From the NCBI GenBank assembly GCA_037176885.1, contig JAWWNJ010000060.1:1302001-1366000 (forward strand): a DNA stretch of 64,000 nt, given 5' to 3'. The DNA is from Favolaschia claudopus (lineage: Eukaryota; Basidiomycota; Agaricomycetes; Agaricales; Mycenaceae). The notes below the pieces were generated by a model, which saw only the letters and a list, made by a program, of their open reading frames with translations, had not been told where the DNA came from and did no database searches. This document shows positions 21,367 through 32,075 of the stretch, one piece after another (positions within the stretch are counted from its first letter, which is position 1; every line of letters starts with the position of its first letter). Both the position numbers and the translations under genes were made by a program.

Positions 21367-23411
21367 ATGCATCACTCTCTCCGCCTATCAAATTTGGATT
21401 CGTTGCCACTCTCTCTGCGGGTAAGTTTTCCTCATTTCTTTCTCATCTCCTGTAGCAAGTCATCTTCCTTTTGCCCTAATTCTATAGCGGTATGCTACGC
21501 CCGCTGCGAGCGGTTCTTTTCAGGACCTTGAACGTCTGATCGCCAACCTATCCCGCTGGCATGATAATTCGCAATTCACTCGTTGCCTCCCTGTCTTCTA
21601 CGCCGCTCTGGATCCTGTGAACCTAACAACGAACTCTCCCATCGATTCAGATGCTATGAACAACGCATTTCTGGCCCTCTACGCCCTGCGTAAGCTCGAG
21701 AGGAAACACCACGCCGTATTCCGTGACCTCTGGCCGCGCATCTGGCTTTGGATTGCGTTCTTTGACACTCACCACCCGGAATACACTATGGGCTTCGAAC
21801 GTACGCCGATGTGTCTCATTCTCGTTGAGATCCTGTCTTTATTCACCTCCAACGACGCGATCGAGGAACTTGTCTACCAACTCGTCGGCGTGCGAGCCAT
21901 GATCATGGAAGCCTGGGTACTCACAACCCATCCCAATTTTGATCATCCGGAGGGTAAAGCTTTGTTCTCCAAACTGAGCGACGTCCTACACGGTATTCCG
22001 GTCGATAACCCTGCACATTTCGATGAAATACTCGACGCGGTGGATGGGGTCAAGGGTGTCGTTCACTTGGTTATAGGATCCATCTTCAAACTCTACGACG
22101 TCAATGATACTTTTATCTCCCTGACGACCCTCAAATGCCTGACGGGTATCATGGCTTTTCTTGGCAATCTAGGGAACAAACCTGTTCTCTCTCCTGCCTT
22201 GCTGGCAGCCGGGGGAGCCAACGTTTTCACCACTGTAGCAGCTGTCAGCATCAAGAGCAGCTCGGACGACTTGGAAGACTTGAACGATCGCCAGTATTTT
22301 GTGCTGCTTTGTATCGAGGCGCTTCAGTCGATCATCCCGTGTTACCGCGCGATGCAAACTTCCCTTGCGGCCGGACTGACACGATTAATGATCTATGGCA
22401 TGACATTCCCGCCGGGGATAGAATACCGAGGGGCGTTAATATTCAGACAAGTCCTGAGGCAAGTTCTGCCTGCATCTACGGTGTACCACTCTGTGCTTCT
22501 GGAGCTGCGAGAAGCGCTCCCAGCCATTGACGATCTCAGGGAGACCCTATCACTCAGAAAATGGGATATGTACGACGACTGGGCAGCGTTTGAGGCCCTC
22601 GCACGCGATCGAGTCAAATTTATGGAAGAAATGGAACAAACCGAGGAGACATTGAAGGCGTGTAACAACACAGAGGTACGATTGGAGTCCCATCTTAAAC
22701 TATCTGCAGGACTTACCTCGACCTAGTGTGGAATCATCCTCGAAAAAGCAAAGTTCAAACGTTGCTCACGATGCCACCATGCTTATTACTGCTCCGTCGA
22801 TTGCCAGAAAACAGACTGGCGGCGAGGCGATCATCGAACTGCTTGCCGAGCTGCCTTACTCTCCGATCTATGTGCGCGCTTTCTCTTCATTAACTCAATC
22901 TTATTTTCTACTCATACGTGTTCCAGCGAACAAAGATCTCACCCATCGCAATCTTTCCTTCTTGCGAAAATTACTGCACTACGATATCAACGGTGAAAAC
23001 CCGGTCCTACGACTCCCCGCCACCAGTCACGAGAACTTTCGAGCACTCGCGCTCCATAGCGCAGTAAATCCGCTCGTCACCGTAGTTGACTACCGAAAGG
23101 GCCACCCGAGCGCCTACATCACCGACGCAAATTCCGTGAAAGCAGAAGACCTGCGTAAACAAATAAACTGGGACGATCATATCGCGCGCGCGACTCGCAG
23201 CGGCGGTCGGATCGAGCTCCACTTGATACGCGCTCAGCAAGGGGATCCAGAAACCTCGGAGCGGTTGCTGATGATGCCTCAGTATTCGGAGTCGCCTGCC
23301 GTGCATCAGGGTTTGTTGGATATTCTACGTCGGGAGGATGGGATCGCCAATTGGGAGGCTGAAATCGCAGAATTGTTCTCAAGATGCGAGGGGATCCTGA
23401 AGGTTCACTAG
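21367..23411 (+). CDS. MYND zinc-finger protein
   Basis: Exons 21367-21420, 21488-22675, 22727-22871 and 22927-23411 join in frame (623 aa). Introns are 67, 51 and 55 nt with GT-AG ends. Residues 19-414 are a Leu-rich helical region of the kind found N-terminal to MYND fingers in Agaricomycete proteins. The MYND finger lies at residues ~410-454: CNNTEC, FKRCSRCHHAYYCSVDC, QKTDW and H...C, with all zinc ligands present and the typical YCS..CQ...W signature. MYND fingers bind two zinc ions and usually mediate protein-protein contacts. The remaining ~165 residues are acidic and Leu-rich without a motif I know. The acceptor at 22724-22726 was chosen over an earlier AG at 22708-22709 because only it puts the finger in frame. 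The start Met follows a pyrimidine-rich leader. Confidence 0.85.
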
Positions 23412-23991
23412 GTGTGTTTGCGCGGAAATTTCCGTTTCATATAATTCATTCAATCTTACAGGCTGGAAAACTTCAAGAAAAACCTAGGTTCCCACTCACT
23501 CGATTTTGGGCGCGATTTGACTTATAGAACTCACTACCATTCACAGTCAGATAAAATGTACAGTTTGCTATACTATAGGATTTTAGCAGTGCGCGTGTAC
23601 TCTATATTCAGCTATAACGAGGGATCACCTCAGTCGTCCGGGATTCAGAGCTTAGTCCCATCCGAACGCACAGCGCTAAATAAAAACTTCCGAGTACCTT
23701 CTTCATAGATCTCGAATGTCCGTTTTGTTTTCCTGGTTTGTGTTTCACCTTGACAGACCAACACGGACCGTCTGTGGACTCAAGCTGAGGAGATCTTACG
23801 CGAGAGGTTTGTTTTTCGCGTTCGATACGGGGTTTCGGTCGATCAATTTTCGAAATGCAGCATTAGATTCATTGTTGGGTCGTGTACTTGAGTAAAGAAA
23901 CCATACAAATAATGGCTGAGAACCTCTACTCCACCCTCTCCCCTTAATTCAGCAAAAAACAGCTTCGTGTCATAAGTATATGAACGATGCA
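23412..23991. other. Convergent intergenic region
   Basis: Lies between the stop of the plus-strand MYND gene and the stop of the minus-strand F-box gene, so it should hold both 3' ends. No other feature was recognised. Confidence 0.5.
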
Positions 23992-25629
23992 TCATGCAAT
24001 ACCTTCTTGTAAGTTCCTCGCCATCCACAAGCTGACCAGATCCCCACGAAATTCGCTTATGACGGGGAGCCACTCGACGTCCATGCCGCCCACCCTCAAC
24101 GCATGGAGTCTTTCCCACTCGGATTTCATGCTGTATAATACAGAGGATGAGGGGCCGGAGGCTCGGTGTCCGTAGAACCGCGTGCGGTCGAAGATCTTCG
24201 CGAGGACGAGGATACTGCGATTACGTGTCCGGGATTCGCAAGCTGCTCGTGTCTCGAGAAACGAGATCACGCCGCGCATTGCGTCGATGGGCTGAGCGTG
24301 CATGTGGGGATTGGCTGATGCTAATATTAATGAGAAGGTGAAATGGCTGAGAGACGGGAGGAGGTCGGTGTTGTTTCGGAGCGTTTCGATATCGTGTAAA
24401 GTGAGTCGGGTATTGCTTCGCTCGATCGCGAGGGATGTGAGGCTCGTGAGAGGCTTCCAGAAAGAATGATAGTGGATGTCGTCGTGGTCTGATGCTACGA
24501 CTTTGACGCACCAGCGCAGAGTCAGTTTTCGGAGCTGTGTTGCGTGGTGCATCCAGAAAGTAGAATTTTTGACATCCCAGATGATTGATGAGGAAGAGGG
24601 GGTCACGCCTTCGAGTTGAAGGTCGGTGAGAAGGGGGAGATGGAGGAGGTGGAGGAATGTGTGGTCGATGTTAACATTGGGGGATCGTGTTGTGTCGAGG
24701 ACGAGGTAGAGGCGAGAGAGGTTGGGTAGAGTGATGGTGGTGTGAGTGATATTATTGTAGCTGCCGTCGACTGATACGACGACGAGTTGAATTTCGAGAA
24801 CTGTGAGACTCGATGACGAGTGGTAAAGACCGGATAGGATAGGAAGCCATTTCGTACTCGGAACTGAGGCCATGTGCGACAAGGTTTCGAGCTGATGCAG
24901 CGGCAGCGATGAAAGCCAGTTCAGATCCGCGTCCCTTGTCATATGGGAGAGCAAACGAAAGCTGCGTAGTCGCGGGAGATTGCAACTTGAATTAGTATGC
25001 TGAATTGGCGAGGTAGGTAATGTGATACCCGGAACCGCATATTCAAGCTCCTCGAGCGACGAGCAGGGGCATTGAAGAAGAGTGGCTGCAAAGGATCCGA
25101 TTATTTGTCGGAATGGATACGTCGCTTCCACAACAATTCGTCGCCAATCCCGAGCGAAGGTGACCAAGAGTGATCGAAGAGGCTCGAGAGTCGTGTCGAG
25201 GGATCCCGAGTCGGATTCAGCGAAGGAATGATCCAGAACGAGATGGATAGAGAGGTGTCCCGTTTGACCGTGAGTAAGGTAATGTTTTATGAGGTGTATT
25301 ATCGTTTCAATGCCGTGGGGCGGCAACTGAGATAGCACTAAAGCTGGAAAGCTCCAAAGCTCAGGTGTATCCAGTGCTACTGTACGCCATCTGACACATA
25401 TCTGCGTCAGAACGAGGGGGAAGTTGTGTCCCCAAGTCGCCCCAGCGCTAAGTTTCCGTCCGAGAAACGGGTCATAGAAGGCAAGAAATATTTCCGAAAC
25501 GATTTCTGGCGGCAATCGAGACACAAAGCCTGAGAATGCGAACAAGAAATCTTAATGGGTGGATGCGGAAGATTACTCTTTCGACGTACACCCCGAAACA
25601 GCCTCTTCTTCTGGGGAATCTGAGCTCAT
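23992..25629 (-). CDS. F-box protein with a leucine-rich C-terminal region
   Basis: Two exons, 25590-25629 (MSSDSPEEEAVSG) and 23992-25529, are joined across a 60-nt intron (GTACGT...TTCTCAG); the product is 525 aa. The F-box begins at about residue 18: SRLPPEIVSEIFLAFYDP, later QICVRWRTVALDTPELWSF, which is the standard Agaricomycete F-box pattern that recruits SKP1 in SCF ubiquitin ligases. The rest carries irregular Leu-rich segments (SLPLHQLETLSHM, LYLVLDTTRS, LTDLQLEGV, LRKLTLRWCVKV, LTSLAIERS) typical of the degenerate LRR region that selects substrates. Substrate unknown. The frame is intact. The short first exon was chosen because it supplies the acidic start and restores phase; the Met at 25545 would instead read through the intron. 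Confidence 0.85.
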
Positions 25630-27163
25630 AGAAAATCTGAGTTTTGTCTGAGTCGATATCGATCGCGTCTGCTGAGGGTTTTTACACTGAATCAGTGTGC
25701 ATCAAATGTAGACGCTATTGAGCTTACTATGAAATCTTTTCAAGTGAATTCCTGTGGACGTGTTCTGACACCCGAAACGGGAGAGGCAAAGCAAAGGCAA
25801 AGAGCAAGTGATGTGTTTGCATCTGCTTGCCACTCGGCAACAGCGGCCCGGCTGTGACAATGATGTGACAACTTCCTTTCGTCTTCAGCGGCCATGTCGA
25901 AAGGGTCGCCGGAATTCTGTCTGTCTTCCGCCTTCGCTGATACATCACATCTCTGGTCAAACAGGCTCTTGCTCAGCTATGAATCTGTCTGTATCTGGGT
26001 TTCCATTGGTCCCCGACGGTTCAACAACCATGCTTCAAGTTTCAACAAATTATCGACGGATATCGATACAAGTCTCTCTACTCAATGTTCTGTTTGATTC
26101 AACCGCAACGCGTAACTTCTATGGATCTTATTCCATGTCAGATAGCCGATCAAAACGCGCTCGCGGTGCGCACTTTCATTATTTCATTTCCGTGTCTTCG
26201 TTATTTATTCGTTTCGCTCACTTCAATCGATAGCTCGTCCGACGCGGACATGCAGACATCTGCATGTCGATTATCTCACCGTGCTCCGTCGCCTAGTCCT
26301 CTCTTCCCTCCACTACTCCCCGAATCTCACCTCGAACAACCCAGCTTCCATCCCAAATCAACTCCAAGTTCGCCCCGTTCTGGGAACTACTGTACAGCAC
26401 AGGAGCATCTGAATCCGATTTCTTTATCTCTAATCAGCCGACTCCGAACCTCTTTCGCTCGGCAGCTTCATCTCTGCCCCCAACCTCACCGCTTACCAGT
26501 TTTGAAGCACTGATGGACTCCTCACTTCCCGTGTCCTTCCTCGGAACTTCCATTGGCTGACACCGATAGCGATGAAGAGCAAAATCTCTACCCGCGTCCG
26601 CGTTGTTCAGGATACTGTAGTAATAAGAGGTCTGGTAAGCATATTGGGCACGATGTATACTCGTAGCTCGCAGCGTCGGAGCATGGAATGTTGGAGTACT
26701 GACAGTACAACTTGAGCCGCGACTTGAGATCACACCGACGAACGCGTCAGTCACGTGGTCGCGTTGCAAAGCTCGGAATAGCCAGAAACACGCTTCTGCT
26801 CGGAGATTTTTCTCCGGCACCATTACACACATAGGGACCCACTTGAGTGTTATTCAAGTAGCAATAATTACTCCAGCTGCTCCAGTTGGATCGCCTCACG
26901 ATCACCCAGTGCAAACAGTTCAGCGTCAATAAGTATTCCAATTGATTAGTATTATTCTGCCTACTCTTTGGTAAAATCCAGACCTCAATCCTCTTTCGAA
27001 GGTTCCGCAGGAAGCAATTGAAACTCACCCTCGATTCAACTCGTGTAATTTGGTTAATCCAATGCAAAGACGGATGTGCACATATGAGGCTTGATCACAA
27101 GAATACGTATACTAACGTAGACAGGCACTGTACAGATGAGGGGTGTGTGGTGGTAGTTAGTAT
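25630..27163. other. Intergenic stretch with short frames only
   Basis: Lies between the 5' side of the F-box gene and the 3' side of the ADP-ribosylglycohydrolase gene, so the right-hand gene ends here. Frames of 130-140 codons at 25808-26513 (plus) and 26434-26832 (minus) show no motif or biased composition. Confidence 0.4.
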
Positions 27164-28682
27164 TCATGAACCCGGAAGCCAAGATTTCCAGTCCGAAGCC
27201 CTCTTCTTCTCCTCCCCTCTCTTCGCCTCCGCCGCCTCCCTACGCTCCTTCTCCGCCAACCACATCTTCTCCATAATCCCCATCTCCCTCTTCTTCATCT
27301 CCTCCTCCGTCAACACTCCCTTCCCGCCATCAATCAGCGTATCCCGATCGCTTTCCGAATCATACACACCCTCACTAATCCCCGCCACCACACACAACGC
27401 CCTCCCTTTCTCTCTATACCACTCCGCATGGCGCATCCCATCCCGCCAGTCCTTCGGCAGATACTCATACCCACACAACGCACCCATCAGCGCGCCGGCG
27501 ACAGCGCCGTTCGTGTCCGCATCCCCGCCGTACATCACCAGCGTCGTCATTGCTGAACGGAAGGTGTCTTGGCGGGTGAGGACGCGGCGCAGACACCACA
27601 ATGAGGAGCCGAGACATTTGTAAACATATCCCATGGAGCGGTCGCATAAAACGAGAGAATCGAGATCCTCTGCATACGCGTGCTTCTCGAATTCTCCACG
27701 GTGGAGAAGGGCCAGTTGATCTTCAGGAAGGGTGCGCTGTACGTAGGCCCAGGCGCGCTCGATGAGGTCACGCATCTGCGTAACATCAGATATTTCGTCG
27801 AGGCACAGCGCACGGATGAGTCCAGCGACGATGGCAACGGAGAGCGCACACCGTGGGTCGGCATGCGTAACATAGCCCATTATAATGGCTGTTTTAAAGG
27901 TCTGCTCTTCGGTCTTCGGTATGCAAATGACTCCAACGGGGGCGGTGCGCATGAGTGAGCCGTTGGCGGCGGAGAGGCGGCGACAGTTCTCGTCCCAGTA
28001 ATAGTAAGCTGTCTCAATAGGTTTGGTTGTGAATGAAGGTGTAGCTACGACGCTGCCGACGGTCTCTGGGAAAAATATACAGATGATGCGAATTGAGTGG
28101 GCATTGTTGAGACGTACTTCCGAGGCCCATGGGAAGACGATCAAGGACACGTAGACCTTGAGAGCACCTGAGTGTCATCCTCATTAGCATTGAATTTTGC
28201 GGCAAAACATGACATACCACGAATGAAGTCGCACTGCAAAATCAGTGGGAGATAATTTTCGGAGCCGCAGATACGAAAGCATTATCAGGAGTGCGTGGTC
28301 CGTGTCATCCGTCCATGCCCTCTATTGAAATGAGCTTTTCACTTCAAAGCTATTGGGGAACTCACAGTCTCGAAGCGGCCTGAGCAAAGCTTCGCATTCA
28401 GCGACTCCCTTCCTCAAACGATCCGTCTGCTTACATCGATGCGAATCGTTATAGAACGGAGTCTCCGGCTCCACGAGCGTGAAATCGGGACTCAACGACC
28501 CATACGCCTCCGCTGCCTGCTCAGCAGTCATGAATTCTATTGAAGAGGGGTCAAGTCGGTCTCCGGTCGCTACGAATCGAAATGTGAGAGATTCACAAAC
28601 CAGTATAAATCCCGATAGAATCCCCCAACGCAGAGCCAAACAGCGCGCCTTCAGCTCTGTCGAGGACTTTGGGGTTGTTCAT
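27164..28682 (-). CDS. ADP-ribosylglycohydrolase (ARH/DraG family)
   Basis: Six exons close in frame: 28601-28682, 28435-28536, 28366-28379, 28218-28321, 28118-28167, 27164-28065 (417 aa). Introns are 64, 55, 44, 50 and 52 nt. Motifs in order: RAEGALFGSALGDSIG at the N-terminus, EFMTAEQAAEAYG, ETPFYNDSHR, the metal-binding WTDDTDHALLIML, AANGSLMRTAPVG, and near the C-terminus GGDADTNGAVAGALMG. Both Asp-rich clusters that hold the two Mg ions are intact. Family members remove ADP-ribose from proteins or cleave related linkages; the substrate here cannot be told. The C-terminus is a charged, Glu/Arg-rich helix ending SDWKSWLPGS. The 14-nt third exon is needed to read CRFETRAWTDDTD. A decayed copy of its 5' end lies at 2515-2761. 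Confidence 0.9.
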
Positions 28683-28754
28683 GATGATAAGAATCAGGGA
28701 GAGGCACCTCACAGCCTCGACAAAGCCAAGAAACCATCAATGTCGGAACGCGAT

Positions 28755-28760
28755 CACGTG
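28755..28760. promoter_or_regulatory. CACGTG motif upstream of the ADP-ribosylglycohydrolase gene
   Basis: CGATCACGTGGA lies 70-80 nt upstream of the start codon, and the same string is kept in front of the decayed copy (2821-2832). This is a plausible bHLH site; no functional evidence is available from sequence alone. Confidence 0.35.
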
Positions 28761-28859
28761 GAGCGCGTTTCATTTGTCTGATCAATCGATGATTGGGAAC
28801 ATTTTTACAACATCGTGGGCGGCTACATTCATTTTGAGTGTTCATTTGTGAGATGAATC

Positions 28860-30790
28860 GAGTCGAGTGCAAGATGTCTTTGAAATCCGACCAAAATCGA
28901 AGAGTTTAGGACCGACTCTGGTGAAGGACGGACGAAAGCGAAGAACGGACTTCAATGTCGGCTTGGTTTTACGACAGTGATACAGCAAATTTATACCGCC
29001 GTCTACTCCCCGCTTTCAGAAACGGCCGGTGGCATCGTTCAATTGGAGCATTGATATGCACCTCAGCGCAAATCGGTTCGAAAGGCTGGAGTGTGCAATG
29101 TTTGAGAGAACGAAATCAAGTCTCAGGTAACTTGAAACAGTGAGGAAGAACAATGAAATGGGCGCGAACGATGAGGGAAGAAATTTCGATAGAAATTCGA
29201 CTGAATTTCTGTATGAGTTTGCAAATGTTTATCTGAGAAGGCATTCCCTGCCTAATCCGGACACTCAGCGACAATGCACATGTTTCGCAATGTTCTGCAG
29301 CAGGTCACGACGAGGCGAAGGGGGCGGCGGGTAGGCGATCCCACAGCACAGGTACGTTGCACAGTTTCTTCCGCTAGGCACCCAGCGGACAGCGCGGCAG
29401 CAATAAAGCCCAAAGCAAGAAACTGGCGTCCTTCGCCCAACCTCTAGCAGCCAGTGCCGCAAAGCCACGGTTCTGTGCAAGACGCAACCGCGGAGTCCGC
29501 ACCTCCTGCCGGTCATCATGCATTGACTCAGCAGCCATGCAGGAGAGGAGAGAAGAGAGATGTCACGGTCGGCGAGAGTCGAGCCCGATACGGAGTGAGG
29601 TGGCGGAGGAGAAGGATAGGGCATGGTATAAAAGAGGGCGGGAGTAGAAGGCCGAGGTACAATCCCGCCTCGACGAGACGGCAGACGAAGACGAGGAGGA
29701 CGCATTACTGCCATTCATCAACGACGTCGCGTCCAGCATGCGACTGCGGGAGGGGTGGGGGAGGGCAGAGCTGGTTGCAGAGGGAGTTGAGGGTAGTGAA
29801 GGAGGCCACGAGGAGGGATTAGGGGGCGCAGGTAAAGCTTTATCGAGGTACGGCTCGTCGACACTACCCCTTCCACGCTCGCACGCGAAGCCATCTCCCC
29901 AACCTCCTTCAATCATTCGATAGCGGTGCTAGCGGGTGAACGCGTACCACGTACGCGCAGTAGCACCACCCCGACCTCTCCGACTCGGACAGCCTCCCCA
30001 GCATACCATGTGCATCCTCTCGCCCGCCGACATGCTACCCAGGAGCGGTGACCCAGTACCCCGACATCTCTGCCCAAGTACTTGCCGCCCGTGCGCCTCA
30101 CCAACCCTTTACCCGTTCACACTGTACGCATGCCTGTCGCCCCAAACCCGTCCCAGTCAACGAGCCGCTCGTACGCCAGACGCCGAGACATCTTCAATCC
30201 TGCCCACCGCACGGCGTAAACGAGCGGGACAGACAGACAGCTCGCCACCGCGCCGCACGCATCCATATCTCTCGCAAGAATGAGCTCCGCTCGCGTACGT
30301 CGCCGCACGGGAGGAAGGGCAAGATAAAGCCGCCTTAGGCTCTGCTGCAGCCCGTAGCCCGAGAACGCGGCGGGTCGCGGGTGCGGTGGGGGGTGTGTAT
30401 TCGAAGGGACGAGGTACAAGCTTCTGTCGACACGAGCAAACGAAGACGGGGATGCCCCGCGCAGGTCTTGCTGGATTCTTGACGCCGTCACGCGGCCGTG
30501 AAGGCCAGCAGCGGACCAAGTGTCCTCATGCAGATGCCACAAGTACCGACGATACAGAAGACAGGTCGGCACAGCTGCGCATGGCATGGTCGGATTTCTC
30601 GGGTGTATGGAGGATGTGCCGATTGAGACGCGGCGTTCTAGTATGCGAGACAGCAAAAAGATTCACTCCGAGAGTAGCCGTAGGCGTTCTGGAATCTGCA
30701 CTGCACATTGGTGACGTGGTTGAGGTGAGAGTTGGGTGAATGCAACGTGACTGTGGGAATATTGTCAACAGGTGTCGGGGTTAGGGTTTA
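28860..30790 (+). repeat. Segmental repeat, copy 1, GC-rich
   Basis: Aligns with 34690-37908 over most of its length. Shared landmarks: GAGTTTGC.GATATTTATCTGAGAAGGCA-type text (29213/34981), CTTCCGCTAGGCACCCAGCG (29368/35135), CCGATACGGAGTGAGGTGG (29585/35408), CCTCCCCAGCATACCA (29993/35836), TTGACGCCGTCACG (30480/36184). An open frame runs through part of both copies (DEDEEDALLPFIN here, EGEEDAASPIINH in copy 2, then MR.REG), so it may derive from a gene. TATAAAAG occurs at 29628. The copy ends near GGGGTTAGGG (30777-30790), which is telomere-like but in the opposite orientation to the motif in copies 2 and 3. Confidence 0.65.
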
Positions 30791-32075
30791 CCTTCTTCCT
30801 TCGAGCTTCCTCGGCGCTCGCCAATTCCTCGCCGCTTTCCAGAATCCCTTGCCGAACCTCAGCCACCGCTGTACACCTGTGATCTATCTAAGTTGATGAA
30901 AGATCACCACCTGTACACATGTCACCCGGATTTTTCAGGGCAGTGGAAAGTTTTCTGGATTTTCGAAATTCGACCACTCACTGTCAGCTCAAACTCAGCT
31001 TGCGCTCAGCCGAAGCCTGGGTGGGAGCCCGATTCTGTGTTGTGTCCTTGCCTCCCTGAATAGATTCGAAACTGTGTGGAAATCTAGGATACCATCCTCG
31101 CTACCGCAATCAGCGCATTCTGCGGCTTTCGCCGGATTACTATCGGATATCGTCCGACTTTTGACTCTTACTTGCGAGTCCACGATCGAAAACTAACAGC
31201 AGAAGGTTGCAACTATTGTCCTGAGACTGATTCCTTCGAGAGGCTTTACAAGTACTTACACGTCGCCACGTTACATCGTTCAGAGCCCTGGCCCGGGATT
31301 CGATTGCGGTACCCGTCAAGAGGCTGCTGTGCTCCACTCTTCGACCTTCGAGTCTCAAGTTACGACCAATCCGCATTTCTAAATCTCACAGCTGGGTGAT
31401 CGTCAACATCGGTATTCGCAGGTTCACAGTTACAGCTTTTTTTGGTCTTCCTGCCTCTCGATCTTGCTGCGTCTTCGATGTATATTCAAAAAAGAAAAAG
31501 AAAACTATACAAGACGATTCGTGGGTACTTTACCCAATTTCGAAAAGATCATTAAGACTAGATGTGCTTGCCGTAAGAATTTTGTGAGGATTTGGATATG
31601 CCCGTTTCTAGCTGCTCGCAGCGCTTAATCAACCTTCACAGCGCACAAATTTCCCGTCGGGGGGTCGCTCTTTGCGGCGGACAAGTTCAGATTCGGATCC
31701 TTTTCACAGCCGTCCAAACCACGCCACGGAAATCAAACAAAATCTGGTTCTATCTTCCGTGCTCCAAGTTCCAACGCATATGATCTGAGGTTTAATTGAA
31801 CACACCCTCTGCGTCTCCTCAGCAATGACTTACAATCGTACGGGCGCAGGCGCAGGGCAAGCAAGAACATTGATCGTCCGGCATGTATTGAGTTTCATTG
31901 AACTGACTACATATAACGATGCTGACAGAATTCTAGGTAGCGCTGAAATTAATGTCTTATTACACCAGCTCTCACTGAGTCACACCGGCATAATATCATG
32001 ATCTTGTTGGCAAGTCGTAAGCACAACACCACTTTGATGAACGAAGAGACCATTGCATACTCATCTTTCGACCAG
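30791..32075. other. Region upstream of paralog A with decayed ectodomain homology
   Basis: 31640-31790 aligns with 44035-44190 upstream of paralog B (AATCAAACAAAAT..GG.T.TATCTTCCG then CATA.GATCTGAGGT). In B the frame reads QNWLYLPFSNTYDLRYHW and in D RNWFNLPSLGTYVVRYNS (52500 region), so this is probably a coding ectodomain segment. In A the frame is WFYLPCSKF and then breaks. Exon borders were not resolved. The rest holds no recognised feature. Confidence 0.4.

Noticed and set aside
30777..30790. GGGGTTAGGGTTTA as a third telomere motif at a repeat end
   Set aside because: Orientation is opposite to that in copies 2 and 3, so it may be chance; mentioned only as context.
31290..31330. Candidate tRNA T-arm (GGGATTCGATTGCGG)
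   Set aside because: The stem does not pair on either strand.
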